The position numbers were made by a program, and so were the translations under genes. The notes under the pieces were generated by a model. It did no database searches. It was not told the origin of the DNA and saw only the letters and a program-made list of their open reading frames with translations. 64,000 nt of DNA from Nocardiopsis gilva YIM 90087. Lineage in GTDB: Bacteria; Actinomycetota; Actinomycetes; Streptosporangiales; Streptosporangiaceae. This document shows positions 1 to 7,640 of the stretch, in pieces. Location of the stretch: contig NZ_CP022753.1 of NCBI RefSeq assembly GCF_002263495.1, forward strand, positions 1,488,001 to 1,552,000. Reading direction: 5' to 3'. The first letter of the stretch is position 1. Each line of letters opens with the position of its first letter.

Positions 1-14
1 CTCCGCCACCCCCG

Positions 15-923
15 ATGTTGCGCTGGACCGTGTGGACCTACCAGGAAGGGGAAGGCTGGAGTCCTGACCAGCAACTCCCGCTGAACCTCAGCGACTTCGG
101 CCCGTCCCTCGCCGGAGGTTCGAGCCTGGACTGCGTGTTCGCCGGCGCCAAGGGAGACTCGCGCCTGTACCTGACCAGGTATGACCACATCAACGGGTGG
201 ATCGTCGCCCAGGCTCTCCCTAACCACTACAGTGCTGCGGCTCCGGCCGTGGCTCGGTACCAGAACAAGCTGTACTGCGTGCACCGCGGCGGCAAGGACG
301 ACGAGCAGCTGTGGTGGGCCACGTACGGCGACCAGGGCTCCGGCGTCAACGAATGGAGTGCGGACCAGAGCTTCCCCGCGCACAAAAGTTCGACGACTCC
401 GGCGCTGGCCGTCTTCCAGGACAAGCTGTACTGCGTCCACCGGGGCGCGGTGGACGACGCCCAGATGTACTGGACCTGCTGGGACGGTAGCTCCTGGAGC
501 GCCGACAGGCCGGTCGGCGGTTGGACCTCGTCGCACGCGCCCGCCCTGGCGGTCTACAGGGACACCAGGCGCCAGCCGTGCCTGGTGTGTGTCCACAGGC
601 TCGACGACGGCAGCTTGAACCTGATCCGGTTCACCGGCAGCGATTGGAGGCCGGGCCTCAACGACTACCCGACGACTCTGCCTGGCAAGACGGCCAAGGC
701 CCCGGCTCTGGCCGTCTTCGGCGGCGACCTGCACTGCGTGCAGAGGGGCAACGGCGACGACAAGAACCTCTACATCTCGACCATGGTGCAGGGGAGCCAT
801 AGTTGGTACGGTCCGCTGCGCATGGGGGAATCTGTCGCCAGCGCCGAGGGCGCGAGCCTGACCGTCTACCGCGCCCCTGACGGAACCAAGGACCAGCTGT
901 TCTGCATGCACCGCGGCGTGTAA
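15..923 (+). CDS. Repeat beta-propeller protein, probably 5'-truncated by the window edge
   Basis: The protein is built from about five tandem repeats of roughly 50 residues, each with a core like PALAVFxxKLYCVHRGxxDD followed by a short aromatic stretch such as YWTCWDG (near residues 75, 127, 176, 229 and 279). Such repeats fold as propeller blades in lectin- and sialidase-like proteins; a carbohydrate-binding role is an inference. The frame stays open from the ATG at 15 back to base 3, with no ribosome site visible and no signal peptide, so the true start very likely lies outside the window. The last repeat ends a few residues before the stop. The downstream neighbour is a dead transposase fragment, so nothing in context assigns a role. 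Confidence 0.75.
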   Translation: MLRWTVWTYQEGEGWSPDQQLPLNLSDFGPSLAGGSSLDCVFAGAKGDSRLYLTRYDHINGWIVAQALPNHYSAAAPAVARYQNKLYCVHRGGKDDEQLWWATYGDQGSGVNEWSADQSFPAHKSSTTPALAVFQDKLYCVHRGAVDDAQMYWTCWDGSSWSADRPVGGWTSSHAPALAVYRDTRRQPCLVCVHRLDDGSLNLIRFTGSDWRPGLNDYPTTLPGKTAKAPALAVFGGDLHCVQRGNGDDKNLYISTMVQGSHSWYGPLRMGESVASAEGASLTVYRAPDGTKDQLFCMHRGV

Positions 924-1128
924 GTCTCCTGGATGGCCACGACGTCTGCAGCTGGACGCAGCAGATGGTGGCCACCGGCGACCACAGCGAGAACGAGGGG
1001 GAGCTGCGCCGCTCTACGCACCATCGTCACCGCGCCTTCACCGTCGTCATCGGCCTCGAGGATGTCGTTGATGATGGTGGCCATGCGCTGCGTTGGGCGG
1101 CGGAGGCGTTGTACCGACGCTTGCGCCG

Positions 1129-1395
1129 TGCGGCCTCCGGTCCGCCGATGGGCTGGTGCAGCATTCGGACCGCGGTTCGCAGCATGTGTCCTTGCGCTCC
1201 AGCGAACGCCTGGAACAAGCCGGGATCGCGGAGTCGGCTGGATCGGTGGCCGGATCCGTATGACAACGCGATGGCCGAGGCGCTCAGCGGCACGTTCAAG
1301 GCCGAGCTGATCGAGCATCAGGGACCGTGGGCCACCCGCGCCCAGGTCGAGCATGCGCTGCTCCGGTGGGTGGGGTGGTACAACCATGGGATAAC
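1129..1395 (+). pseudogene. IS3-family transposase (OrfB) fragment
   Basis: Two reading frames together give a recognisable piece of an IS3-type integrase core. The frame through 1147 reads DGLVQHSDRGSQHVSLRSSE, the usual second catalytic Asp region, and ends in a stop at 1260-1262. A neighbouring frame from about 1255 then gives DPYDNAMAEALSGTFKAELI and QVEHALLRWVGWYNH, the C-terminal part with the catalytic Glu. The frameshift, the missing N-terminal half and the absence of OrfA or terminal repeats show a dead remnant. Sequence past about 1395 no longer resembles the family. Confidence 0.7.
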
Positions 1396-1968
1396 CCGCT
1401 CAATCTCCAAACACATCATTGCCCTGAGAACACTCGGCAAGCCTTCTCGCAGGCAGCCAAGACACAAAAGACGTGTGAGCTCTCATCGCAGAACGAACGC
1501 AGGCGGAGAGACCGGGCCGGCCCAGTACCGTCACTGCCCTCTCCTGGTGTAAACAGACGGCCACGTTTCCGGTCGTCCTTGGCGTTGGACTGCGTGCGGG
1601 AAGCGCACCTGGCCCCCGCGGCGTCATCGCTGGCAGTGCGCTATTTGCAGCCAGACCGCCGAATGCTGTGCAGGATTGACCGCCTCAAGAAGTGAGATGT
1701 CCGCATGTGGCCGCCTGCGGGCAGCAGAGTGATGTTCCCCGTTGCGGAACATGCTGGTAGTGGTTTGTCGATGCGCGAAGGAGAAATGAGAAGTCGCGAG
1801 CAAATATTCCGAGCTTCACCTGCGGGCTTACGCCAGTAGCTTGGAACGTCGTGCGATGTCAACCCCCACTCATTCGATGACTACTTTCTTTGCTTCCCCG
1901 CTTCTGAAGAGGCTGTTAAGCTGCCCGCGCAAAATAAAAACTGTCCTTACTGCAAGGAAGGAATATTT
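1396..1968. other. Intergenic, no gene recognised
   Basis: No convincing gene is seen. It contains the tail of the IS3 remnant and the leader of the 1969 operon, which is visibly richer in A/T than the flanking DNA. A promoter for that operon should lie here, but I could not pick a convincing -35/-10 pair. Confidence 0.4.
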
Positions 1969-3039
1969 GTGATCCCCCACCGCAAGAACATGGCACTAGT
2001 GGGAGCATCGGCGGCACTGATCGCACTCGTTGGCTCAATTCCTGCAAGTGCCGACGAGAAAAGTGGATGGTCGACTCCGGAAGTCGCCCACATCTCCGGC
2101 GATGAACTGATGAATGCACAGGATAGCTCTGTGGATGGCCGCGCCTCGAACGCAAGTGGCCGCCTTGAGAGTTTCCTGGACGAACAGGCAAAGCTGGGAA
2201 ACCTGCTTGACGCTTCGGAGGTTGAGAGCGCCTCGATCAAGAATCCTCTCGATGGTCGAAAAATCGATATCGTATGGAGTGATGCGCTGCGGCCTACGGA
2301 GATGAACCTCTCCTCGAGAGAGGGCCCGAAGGAGAACGTGGCCGCCGGAATGGGAATCGCGGTCAGCAATAATCCCGAAGTCGAACAGGACAAGGCTCCG
2401 GCGAGTACTGCCACTGGAGCGGGTTACGGTAGCGGCACGCCTAATGGCATGTACCTGCAGGCGAATGATTGCCTGACAGCCTACTACGAGCCCCAGTTCG
2501 AATCTGAGGATGACCATCACATGGTCACTTGCTACGAGAAGTTCGCAGAATCCGGGACACGGGAATGGGTTTACAATCGATGGAGTTTGTGGACCACAGC
2601 GCAGATCGGTGATGGCGGCATCGACGGGAAAGCCGTACCGATCGACTACACGATCCGAAGCCGACCATGGCGCGGAACCAGCGGGCGTATATCGAAGATG
2701 AACGACTTCGCGCCACGGAGTCCGGAAACCAACTGTTCTCCGGGAGCGAGCTTCACTCTGGGGTATGCGGGTTCGGGGGTGACAATCCCTATGGAGAACT
2801 GCGAGGGCGTCAAGACGCTTCCGGATACCGGTGCCAAGTCCATGGGAGTGGACTGGGACCCGGGGAACAACAATGCAGTCCAGCTGGGCCTCGATTTCGG
2901 GATGCAGGTGACTGCACGCGATTCTGAAGTGGTTCCCACCTGGGCGGACTATGTCTGGGCTGAGGTCCAGAGCTGCGGGATCATCTGTACACCGCTCGAC
3001 CCCTCGTACTCCTACGTGCACACAGACAGCGGCTGGTAA
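1969..3039 (+). CDS. Secreted protein of unknown function
   Basis: A 356-residue protein starting at GTG 1969, chosen because AAGGAAGGA ends about seven bases upstream. Residues 1-28 form a signal peptide (basic N-terminus, hydrophobic core ALVGASAALIALVGSIP, cleavage after ASA). The mature part has an acidic, low-complexity first half and a C-terminal half rich in Trp, Gly and paired Cys (for example QSCGIICTP near the end), consistent with an exported disulfide-containing domain. I do not recognise the family. It is the first gene of a tight operon (three bases to the next start) with a membrane-anchored hydrolase and a kelch lipoprotein, so all three products are expected at the cell surface. 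Base composition is lower in GC than the chromosome average. Confidence 0.75.
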   Translation: MIPHRKNMALVGASAALIALVGSIPASADEKSGWSTPEVAHISGDELMNAQDSSVDGRASNASGRLESFLDEQAKLGNLLDASEVESASIKNPLDGRKIDIVWSDALRPTEMNLSSREGPKENVAAGMGIAVSNNPEVEQDKAPASTATGAGYGSGTPNGMYLQANDCLTAYYEPQFESEDDHHMVTCYEKFAESGTREWVYNRWSLWTTAQIGDGGIDGKAVPIDYTIRSRPWRGTSGRISKMNDFAPRSPETNCSPGASFTLGYAGSGVTIPMENCEGVKTLPDTGAKSMGVDWDPGNNNAVQLGLDFGMQVTARDSEVVPTWADYVWAEVQSCGIICTPLDPSYSYVHTDSGW

Positions 3040-3042
3040 CCA

Positions 3043-4338
3043 TTGAAGTCTCGTCCTGATCGCGGGGTGCCTCGGTGGAATCGGGGCATCCCCTCGGTGT
3101 ATGTCGCCTGCGTGGTGATCGCCAGTGCGCTTGTTGTGGGAACAATCGTCGTGCTCAACACAAATCCGAGCAAGCATCCCGCGACTGATATGGACCCCAG
3201 AGCGGACTCTTCCTGCGATAATCCGAAACCAAGAGAGGAATGTAGGGAAATAGAAGTAGGCGGAACAACCTATAGATACGCAATCATTGAAGCCGAGGTG
3301 GAGACACCCAATACGGCCATCGTGGACTTCGGGGGACCTGGAATATCGGCGCTCTCGGGGAAATACAGGATTCAGGATTTCAAAGAGTCTCTTCCCGCGC
3401 TTCGGGACTATAATCTACTTGTCATCGAAGAACCATGGGTCACTGCCGAGCCAGAGCAAAGCTGCACTGCTTTACTCTCGGCGTACTATGAGACGGCCCG
3501 GAGCGGGAAAGGTGTCACCGAGTCCTCTGTACGACTAGCCAGGTCGTGTCTCTCCGACAAAGGGAGATGGGGATTCGATCCATCGTCGTACCGCTCGGCT
3601 GTGGACCAGATCGAAGAGCACGAGAATATCTCCCTTCGAGGGTTCATCGGATACTCCTTCGGTTCGCAAAGGATCGCTTACCTGGAAGGCAGAGATATGG
3701 GGTGGGCGGTTCTGGTGCGTCCATTCCCCGTCGGGGCGAGCGGAAGTGAGCTGCTCTCCAGCCGCCTGAAACAGACCAAGAGGCTACGCTCCCTCTACAG
3801 CGAATCAGAGACCGGCGGGCAGCCCGAGGGCCTGCCTCCCAACTCTGAGACAAGCACCTTTGACTACGCCTCGGCAGAGCTCGCGCTCGCCTACCTCAAC
3901 CAGACGCAACTCCAATCTCGCGGCCCCGATATCTTCGCGCGGCAGAATGACGCCCTCGCTGCACGACTTTCGGACTCACTCTGGCTTCGATATGGAGTGG
4001 ACTCGATATCCCCTGGTTATCTGGCGTACTTGTCCGAAGTGTGCGTCAGGGAAGGGACGTGGGAAATTAGTGAGGGGAGCCAGGTAGCAAATGTCCTTAA
4101 TTCCCTCCATGCCCCATGCTCGTCGATTGAGGAAACCGGGAAAGTGTCCAGAAGCGGACCTGCCGAGGTTCCTGATGAAACCTGCATCGTGACGTCTGAG
4201 ACCGACCCGCTTGCCAGCGAATCACTTATTAAGGAGTATATTGGACAGAATGAGAATACTTCATGGCTGGACTCCCCAGAAGACTCTCATGTGGCGCAAG
4301 ACGGAACTTCCGAGTGTCTGAGAGAGGTAGGACTGTAG
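3043..4338 (+). CDS. Membrane-anchored alpha/beta hydrolase, peptidase S33-like
   Basis: 431 residues from a TTG start three bases after the previous stop. Residues 19-39 form one membrane span, so the rest should lie outside the membrane. Fold markers are present: VDFGGPG (94-100, oxyanion loop), nucleophile elbow GYSFG with Ser205, ETDPLA with Asp388, and a late His in DSHVAQ (His416). This Ser-Asp-His order and the GGPG loop are typical of tripeptidyl-aminopeptidase-like S33 enzymes, though overall similarity looks remote. Substrate is unknown; an envelope peptidase or esterase is the reasonable guess. No strong ribosome site precedes the TTG, so translation is probably coupled to the upstream gene. 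Confidence 0.7.
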   Translation: MKSRPDRGVPRWNRGIPSVYVACVVIASALVVGTIVVLNTNPSKHPATDMDPRADSSCDNPKPREECREIEVGGTTYRYAIIEAEVETPNTAIVDFGGPGISALSGKYRIQDFKESLPALRDYNLLVIEEPWVTAEPEQSCTALLSAYYETARSGKGVTESSVRLARSCLSDKGRWGFDPSSYRSAVDQIEEHENISLRGFIGYSFGSQRIAYLEGRDMGWAVLVRPFPVGASGSELLSSRLKQTKRLRSLYSESETGGQPEGLPPNSETSTFDYASAELALAYLNQTQLQSRGPDIFARQNDALAARLSDSLWLRYGVDSISPGYLAYLSEVCVREGTWEISEGSQVANVLNSLHAPCSSIEETGKVSRSGPAEVPDETCIVTSETDPLASESLIKEYIGQNENTSWLDSPEDSHVAQDGTSECLREVGL

Positions 4339-4340
4339 CG

Positions 4341-5483
4341 ATGACCGGACCCATGACCCAGGTTCGTCCCTCCGTCCACCTGATCACCGCATCTCTGTTC
4401 GCCCTGCTACTTAACGCCTCTTGTGCGCAGGTCCCTACGGATCAGGAACCTCCGCCTCCTTCTGCAGCGCATACATCCCCATCCCCGTTTCCTCCACGGA
4501 TGGGACACACTTCAATCGCGACGGGGAACGGGGTGATCATCTGGGGGGGACATGAGGAGGATCAAAGCCGTCCAGAGGCCAGTGGAGCCCTGTACGACCC
4601 CGCGCAGGATTCCTGGACTCCGATCCCGCAGTCACCATTGGCCCCACGGACGCGACACAGCGCAGTCTGGACGGGGAAGGAGATGATCATCTGGGGAGGA
4701 TCTGGGGAAGAAAAGGATGGTGGACGGTTTCTCCGTGACGGAGCCGCCTACGATCCCGCAACGCAGGAGTGGAGAAAGATTCGCAATGCTCCGTTCCCCA
4801 TTTCTTCTGCCAGTGCACTCTATCATTCCCGGCACATATTTATGGGACCCGGCAGTCCGACTTCACGCGATGACCTCGGAAAGCTTGCCGTATATTCGCT
4901 CCTGCGAGACTCCTGGGAAACGATCGACATTGGCCTTCGAGTCTATGGAATAGCCCCGCTTGGAGAGTCATCGATTGCTGTAGTCGGAGAGTCCGAGGGG
5001 AGAACAGAGGTCCTTGAATACCGCATTGGCGCCAGGGGTGTGCGGGAGATAATTAGCCGTGGTGCTGCCGATCAGATGTCATCTATCACTCTAGTGGCGG
5101 ATGGAAGCGATGTAGTCCTGGTCCTTGTTCCGGAATCTTCCTCGTCAGAGGTGCATGTCATTGATCCAGATGGAAACCTGGTTAAGGAATCTGATGTGTC
5201 CGGTGATTTACATGGTCAGGTAGACATGGTGCAGTATCCGCTCGGCCGCGGAGAGGGGTGGCTGCACGGTGAATCCGTTGTCTCGATATCGGACCGAGGG
5301 TTGAGTCGCGTTGATCTCCGGACTATGGAATCGCGGTCATGGCAGCCCAAGGAGTTCCGCGGGCGTTGCGGCGGGTTCTCTGCGTCGAGCCTGATGAACG
5401 ACGATATCTTCGTCTGGGGAGGACGGAGTTGCGAAGGCTCTGCTCTCGATGCTGAGACAGCGGGCCTGGTCGTATCCCTGTGA
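4341..5483 (+). CDS. Kelch-repeat lipoprotein
   Basis: Starts at ATG 4341, two bases after the previous stop. Earlier in-frame ATG codons lie inside the upstream gene and would put a long hydrophilic segment before the signal sequence. Residues 13-28 form a lipoprotein signal ending LLLNASC, with Cys28 the probable lipidated residue (Asn at -3 is atypical). The body has kelch-type blades: GVIIWGG, then YDPAQDSWTPI, then MIIWGG, YDPATQEWRKI, and a final DIFVWGG near the C-terminus. It is the third gene of the 1969-5483 operon. Kelch propellers usually mediate protein or glycan binding; the ligand is unknown. Confidence 0.75.
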   Translation: MTGPMTQVRPSVHLITASLFALLLNASCAQVPTDQEPPPPSAAHTSPSPFPPRMGHTSIATGNGVIIWGGHEEDQSRPEASGALYDPAQDSWTPIPQSPLAPRTRHSAVWTGKEMIIWGGSGEEKDGGRFLRDGAAYDPATQEWRKIRNAPFPISSASALYHSRHIFMGPGSPTSRDDLGKLAVYSLLRDSWETIDIGLRVYGIAPLGESSIAVVGESEGRTEVLEYRIGARGVREIISRGAADQMSSITLVADGSDVVLVLVPESSSSEVHVIDPDGNLVKESDVSGDLHGQVDMVQYPLGRGEGWLHGESVVSISDRGLSRVDLRTMESRSWQPKEFRGRCGGFSASSLMNDDIFVWGGRSCEGSALDAETAGLVVSL

Positions 5484-5599
5484 TCTCTCAGGGCCGAGAT
5501 GGGTTTGTAGATCGGCGGGATTGTCCAGGTGACAGATCGATCAACTCCACACGAACGGGCACGGCACCGGCGATCACGAAGCTGTCGGGTGGGGGTGAG

Positions 5600-5915
5600 G
5601 GGCCGGGGAATCGGTTACTACGTCCCGCTGGAGCGTTACCCGGAGACCTACCACGGCCAGCCGCTGTGCTGCCTGCTGCTGGCCGCATAGAAGCACCACA
5701 ACGCTTTGTGCCTGATGGGTATCTACGGGGCCGAGCAGGATGAGTTCCGCGAGGAATGGCGGGCCAGCTGGAAGCGGCTCGACTTGGGAAGGCGCGCGTG
5801 CGGTTCAGGACTCTGGACGGCGTCCCCCTGGTGGTCGTCGGCGCTGGGTGGCGCGTTGGCCGGTCACCGACTTCATCGCCCTGTCTGTCCGGAAGGCCGA
5901 GCTGGGGTCGAAAAG
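5600..5915 (+). pseudogene. Broken DUF1801-domain gene
   Basis: The translation resembles the DUF1801 family: YYVPLERYPETYHGQP, then an in-frame TAG at 5688-5690, then KHHNALCLMGIYGAEQDEFR, EEWRASWKRLDLGKARVRFR and PVTDFIAL at the end. Family members normally read AAQKxYN at the broken point, so a CAG-to-TAG change is the likely lesion. Two further frame changes follow (near 5790 and 5850), so the gene is dead. No N-terminus is recognisable. It lies between the kelch operon and a GNAT gene. Confidence 0.7.
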
Positions 5916-5925
5916 GAGTGACACC

Positions 5926-6450
5926 ATGGCAAGCCATTGGGTCAAGCTGGAACTCGACGTGAAGAACTTCGACGCCGCGCGCTTCGCGGGATACGTAGAG
6001 CGTTGCCGAGACGCCGGCATCCGCTTGACAACGCTGGCCGAGCTAGGCGACACCCCACGCGACCGGCACGCGCTCTACGAGCTCAACAAGGACTGCTCCG
6101 CCGACATCCCCGACCGCGGCGAGTTCTACACGTTCGAGGAGTATCTCGAACACCGCATCGAGGTCCCCTCCTACGACCCCCGTGGTGTCGTGATCGCGCT
6201 GGACGACTCCGTGTGGTGCGGACTCGCCGCGACATCAAACCACCGAGCTTCCGGCTTCGTCTTCAACGAGATGACCGGAGTCAAGGCTCCCTACCGCGGT
6301 CGAGGTATCTCCATCGCGATGAAGACATTCGGCATCGGATTCGCCGGGCTGTGCGGCGTGGACAAGATCCGAACCTTCCACCACCCGGCGAACACGGCCG
6401 CTATCGAGATGAACAGGCGACTCGGTTACGTCGATGCCGAGCAGGATTGA
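5926..6450 (+). CDS. GNAT-family N-acetyltransferase
   Basis: 174 residues from ATG 5926, supported by AAAAGGAG at 5911-5918 with a seven-base spacer. An open frame extends upstream but only through the DUF1801 remnant. The acetyl-CoA loop is seen as APYRGRGISIAMK, preceded by the strand GFVFNEMTGV and followed by the HPANTAAIEMNRRLGY signature near the C-terminus, where the Asn and the aromatic near the end are typical of GNATs that use the motif A/B fold. The first half (FAGYVERCRDAGIRLTTLAEL) matches the N-terminal layout of tandem-derived mycothiol-synthase-like acetyltransferases. Substrate unknown. Confidence 0.85.
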   Translation: MASHWVKLELDVKNFDAARFAGYVERCRDAGIRLTTLAELGDTPRDRHALYELNKDCSADIPDRGEFYTFEEYLEHRIEVPSYDPRGVVIALDDSVWCGLAATSNHRASGFVFNEMTGVKAPYRGRGISIAMKTFGIGFAGLCGVDKIRTFHHPANTAAIEMNRRLGYVDAEQD

Positions 6451-6490
6451 CTCCGAGCTGCCTTGACTGGTCAGATTCCACAGAACTGCC

Positions 6491-6604
6491 TGTAAGACCG
6501 TCTTCTGGTACTTCCACCGCTGGGCTGCCCACGGCATCCAGACCGAAGGCCCCTTCGTCGCGCATACCGCACGCTTCCTGATCGAAGCCCGAAAACCCAC
6601 CTGA
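6491..6604 (+). pseudogene. IS5-type transposase scrap
   Basis: A short frame reads CKTVFWYFHRWAAHGIQ, matching the conserved N-terminal TVYxYFxxW segment of IS5-family transposases, then runs 20 more residues into a TGA. Nothing else of the element is visible within the 300 bases between the GNAT and PIG-L genes. Confidence 0.45.
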
Positions 6605-6743
6605 TGCAGGCAACAGCTGTTCGCACTGCCGCGTGTCACGCATCGCGTCCGACAAGCAGCGCCCACGGCGACGCCTCGGACGTCTCACGAACCCTAGAAG
6701 GAGGGCGGGAGCACAGTAACCGGTTCGGCCCTCCAACCGGTCG

Positions 6744-7535
6744 TCATCCGGAGGGGAAGATGCCGGTGGCGGGTTTGGTGACCGGGGTCGTGGCTGCGTC
6801 GACGAACCACTCACGGCCAAGGAGCAGCCCGAACACGCCCACCGGAAGCCGGACGAGAACGCGCATGATGAGGGCGATTCCGCCGATTCCGTTGACTTCA
6901 GAGCGGTGGGCGGCGAGGGCTGCCTGTTTCTGCCGGGCGAAGCGTCGCACGTCTACCCGGTGGGTGATGGCCGAGCGTGGGCTGTAAGCGGCGCTGAGCG
7001 CGTCGGTGTCGTAGCGGAGGGGGATCCGCAGAGCGCGTATCAACCGGATCAGGCGCTCGACCGCATCGCGGGGGACCGTCGCTTCCAGCACGGAGTCCAC
7101 GCCGGCCAGTTCAGCGGCGCGCGTGCCAACCTTGTGCACTTTGACGTGGTCGCGGTGGCCGTATCCGCCGTTGGGGTCGTAGCTGAGCAGTACGTCGGCG
7201 TTCTCCTCGCGCAGGAGCGCGGCGAGGCGCCCGGCGGCCTCCTCGGTATCGGCGCGGACGAAACGCGTCCGGTCCGGCGGGTCGGGGTAGAGGATCGCCC
7301 CGTGCCCGCTGTCGGCGTAACCCAAGTGCTCGACCCGGTGCACACCGAGGATGGCCGCGCTCGTGCGCAGCTCATCCAGGCGAGTGGGTGCACCCTCGGA
7401 TACGGCGGTCACGATGCCATCCGTGGCCACCACGATCACCACCCGATGACCCTCCGCCGCGACGCGGGCGAGGGTGCCACCGGTCAGCAGTACTTCATCG
7501 TCCGGGTGGGCGTGGAACGCCACGACGGTTGCCAT
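6744..7535 (-). CDS. PIG-L family deacetylase
   Basis: 264 residues from ATG at 7535. An upstream extension to 7778 is possible, but it would run into the divergent promoter and gene, and the family signature begins right at this start. The zinc motif AHPDDE is at residues 9-14, and the third ligand region is GYGHRDHVKVHK; DGI and YDPNGG segments also fit. PIG-L/LmbE enzymes remove N-acetyl groups from GlcNAc-type substrates, for example in mycothiol synthesis and detoxification (MshB, Mca). This copy also has a hydrophobic C-terminal stretch (GIALIMRVLVRLPVGVFGLL), so membrane association is possible. The gene is divergent from module A (105 bases between starts) and may share its regulatory region. 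Confidence 0.85.
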   Translation of the reverse strand: MATVVAFHAHPDDEVLLTGGTLARVAAEGHRVVIVVATDGIVTAVSEGAPTRLDELRTSAAILGVHRVEHLGYADSGHGAILYPDPPDRTRFVRADTEEAAGRLAALLREENADVLLSYDPNGGYGHRDHVKVHKVGTRAAELAGVDSVLEATVPRDAVERLIRLIRALRIPLRYDTDALSAAYSPRSAITHRVDVRRFARQKQAALAAHRSEVNGIGGIALIMRVLVRLPVGVFGLLLGREWFVDAATTPVTKPATGIFPSG

Positions 7536-7596
7536 CGCCCCATTATGGGGACGCTGCCACGTGCCGTCTTGCCCGAGGTCGAGTGCGACCACGCGT

Positions 7597-7613
7597 ACTA
7601 CTCCCAGTAGTCT
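7597..7613 (+). promoter_or_regulatory. Palindrome overlapping a -10 box, conserved with module B
   Basis: ACTACT-CCC-AGTAGT at 7597-7611 is a perfect inverted repeat with six-base arms. TAGTCT at 7608-7613 fits an actinobacterial -10 (TANNNT). The block from 7598 to 7623 is identical, base for base, to the inverted copy upstream of the paralogous gene (32991-33016), and the distance to the start codon is the same (30 bases). This suggests an operator or an essential core promoter. Confidence 0.6.
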
Positions 7614-7640
7614 GCCGTCGCACACGATGAAGGGGAGTGG

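Noticed and set aside
866-1387. Minus-strand frame over the IS3 fragment
   Set aside because: The plus strand gives the recognisable transposase segments; the minus frame has no domain.
2035-3177. 380-codon minus-strand frame over the secreted-protein gene
   Set aside because: The plus strand has the signal peptide and ribosome site; the minus frame has no recognisable domain.
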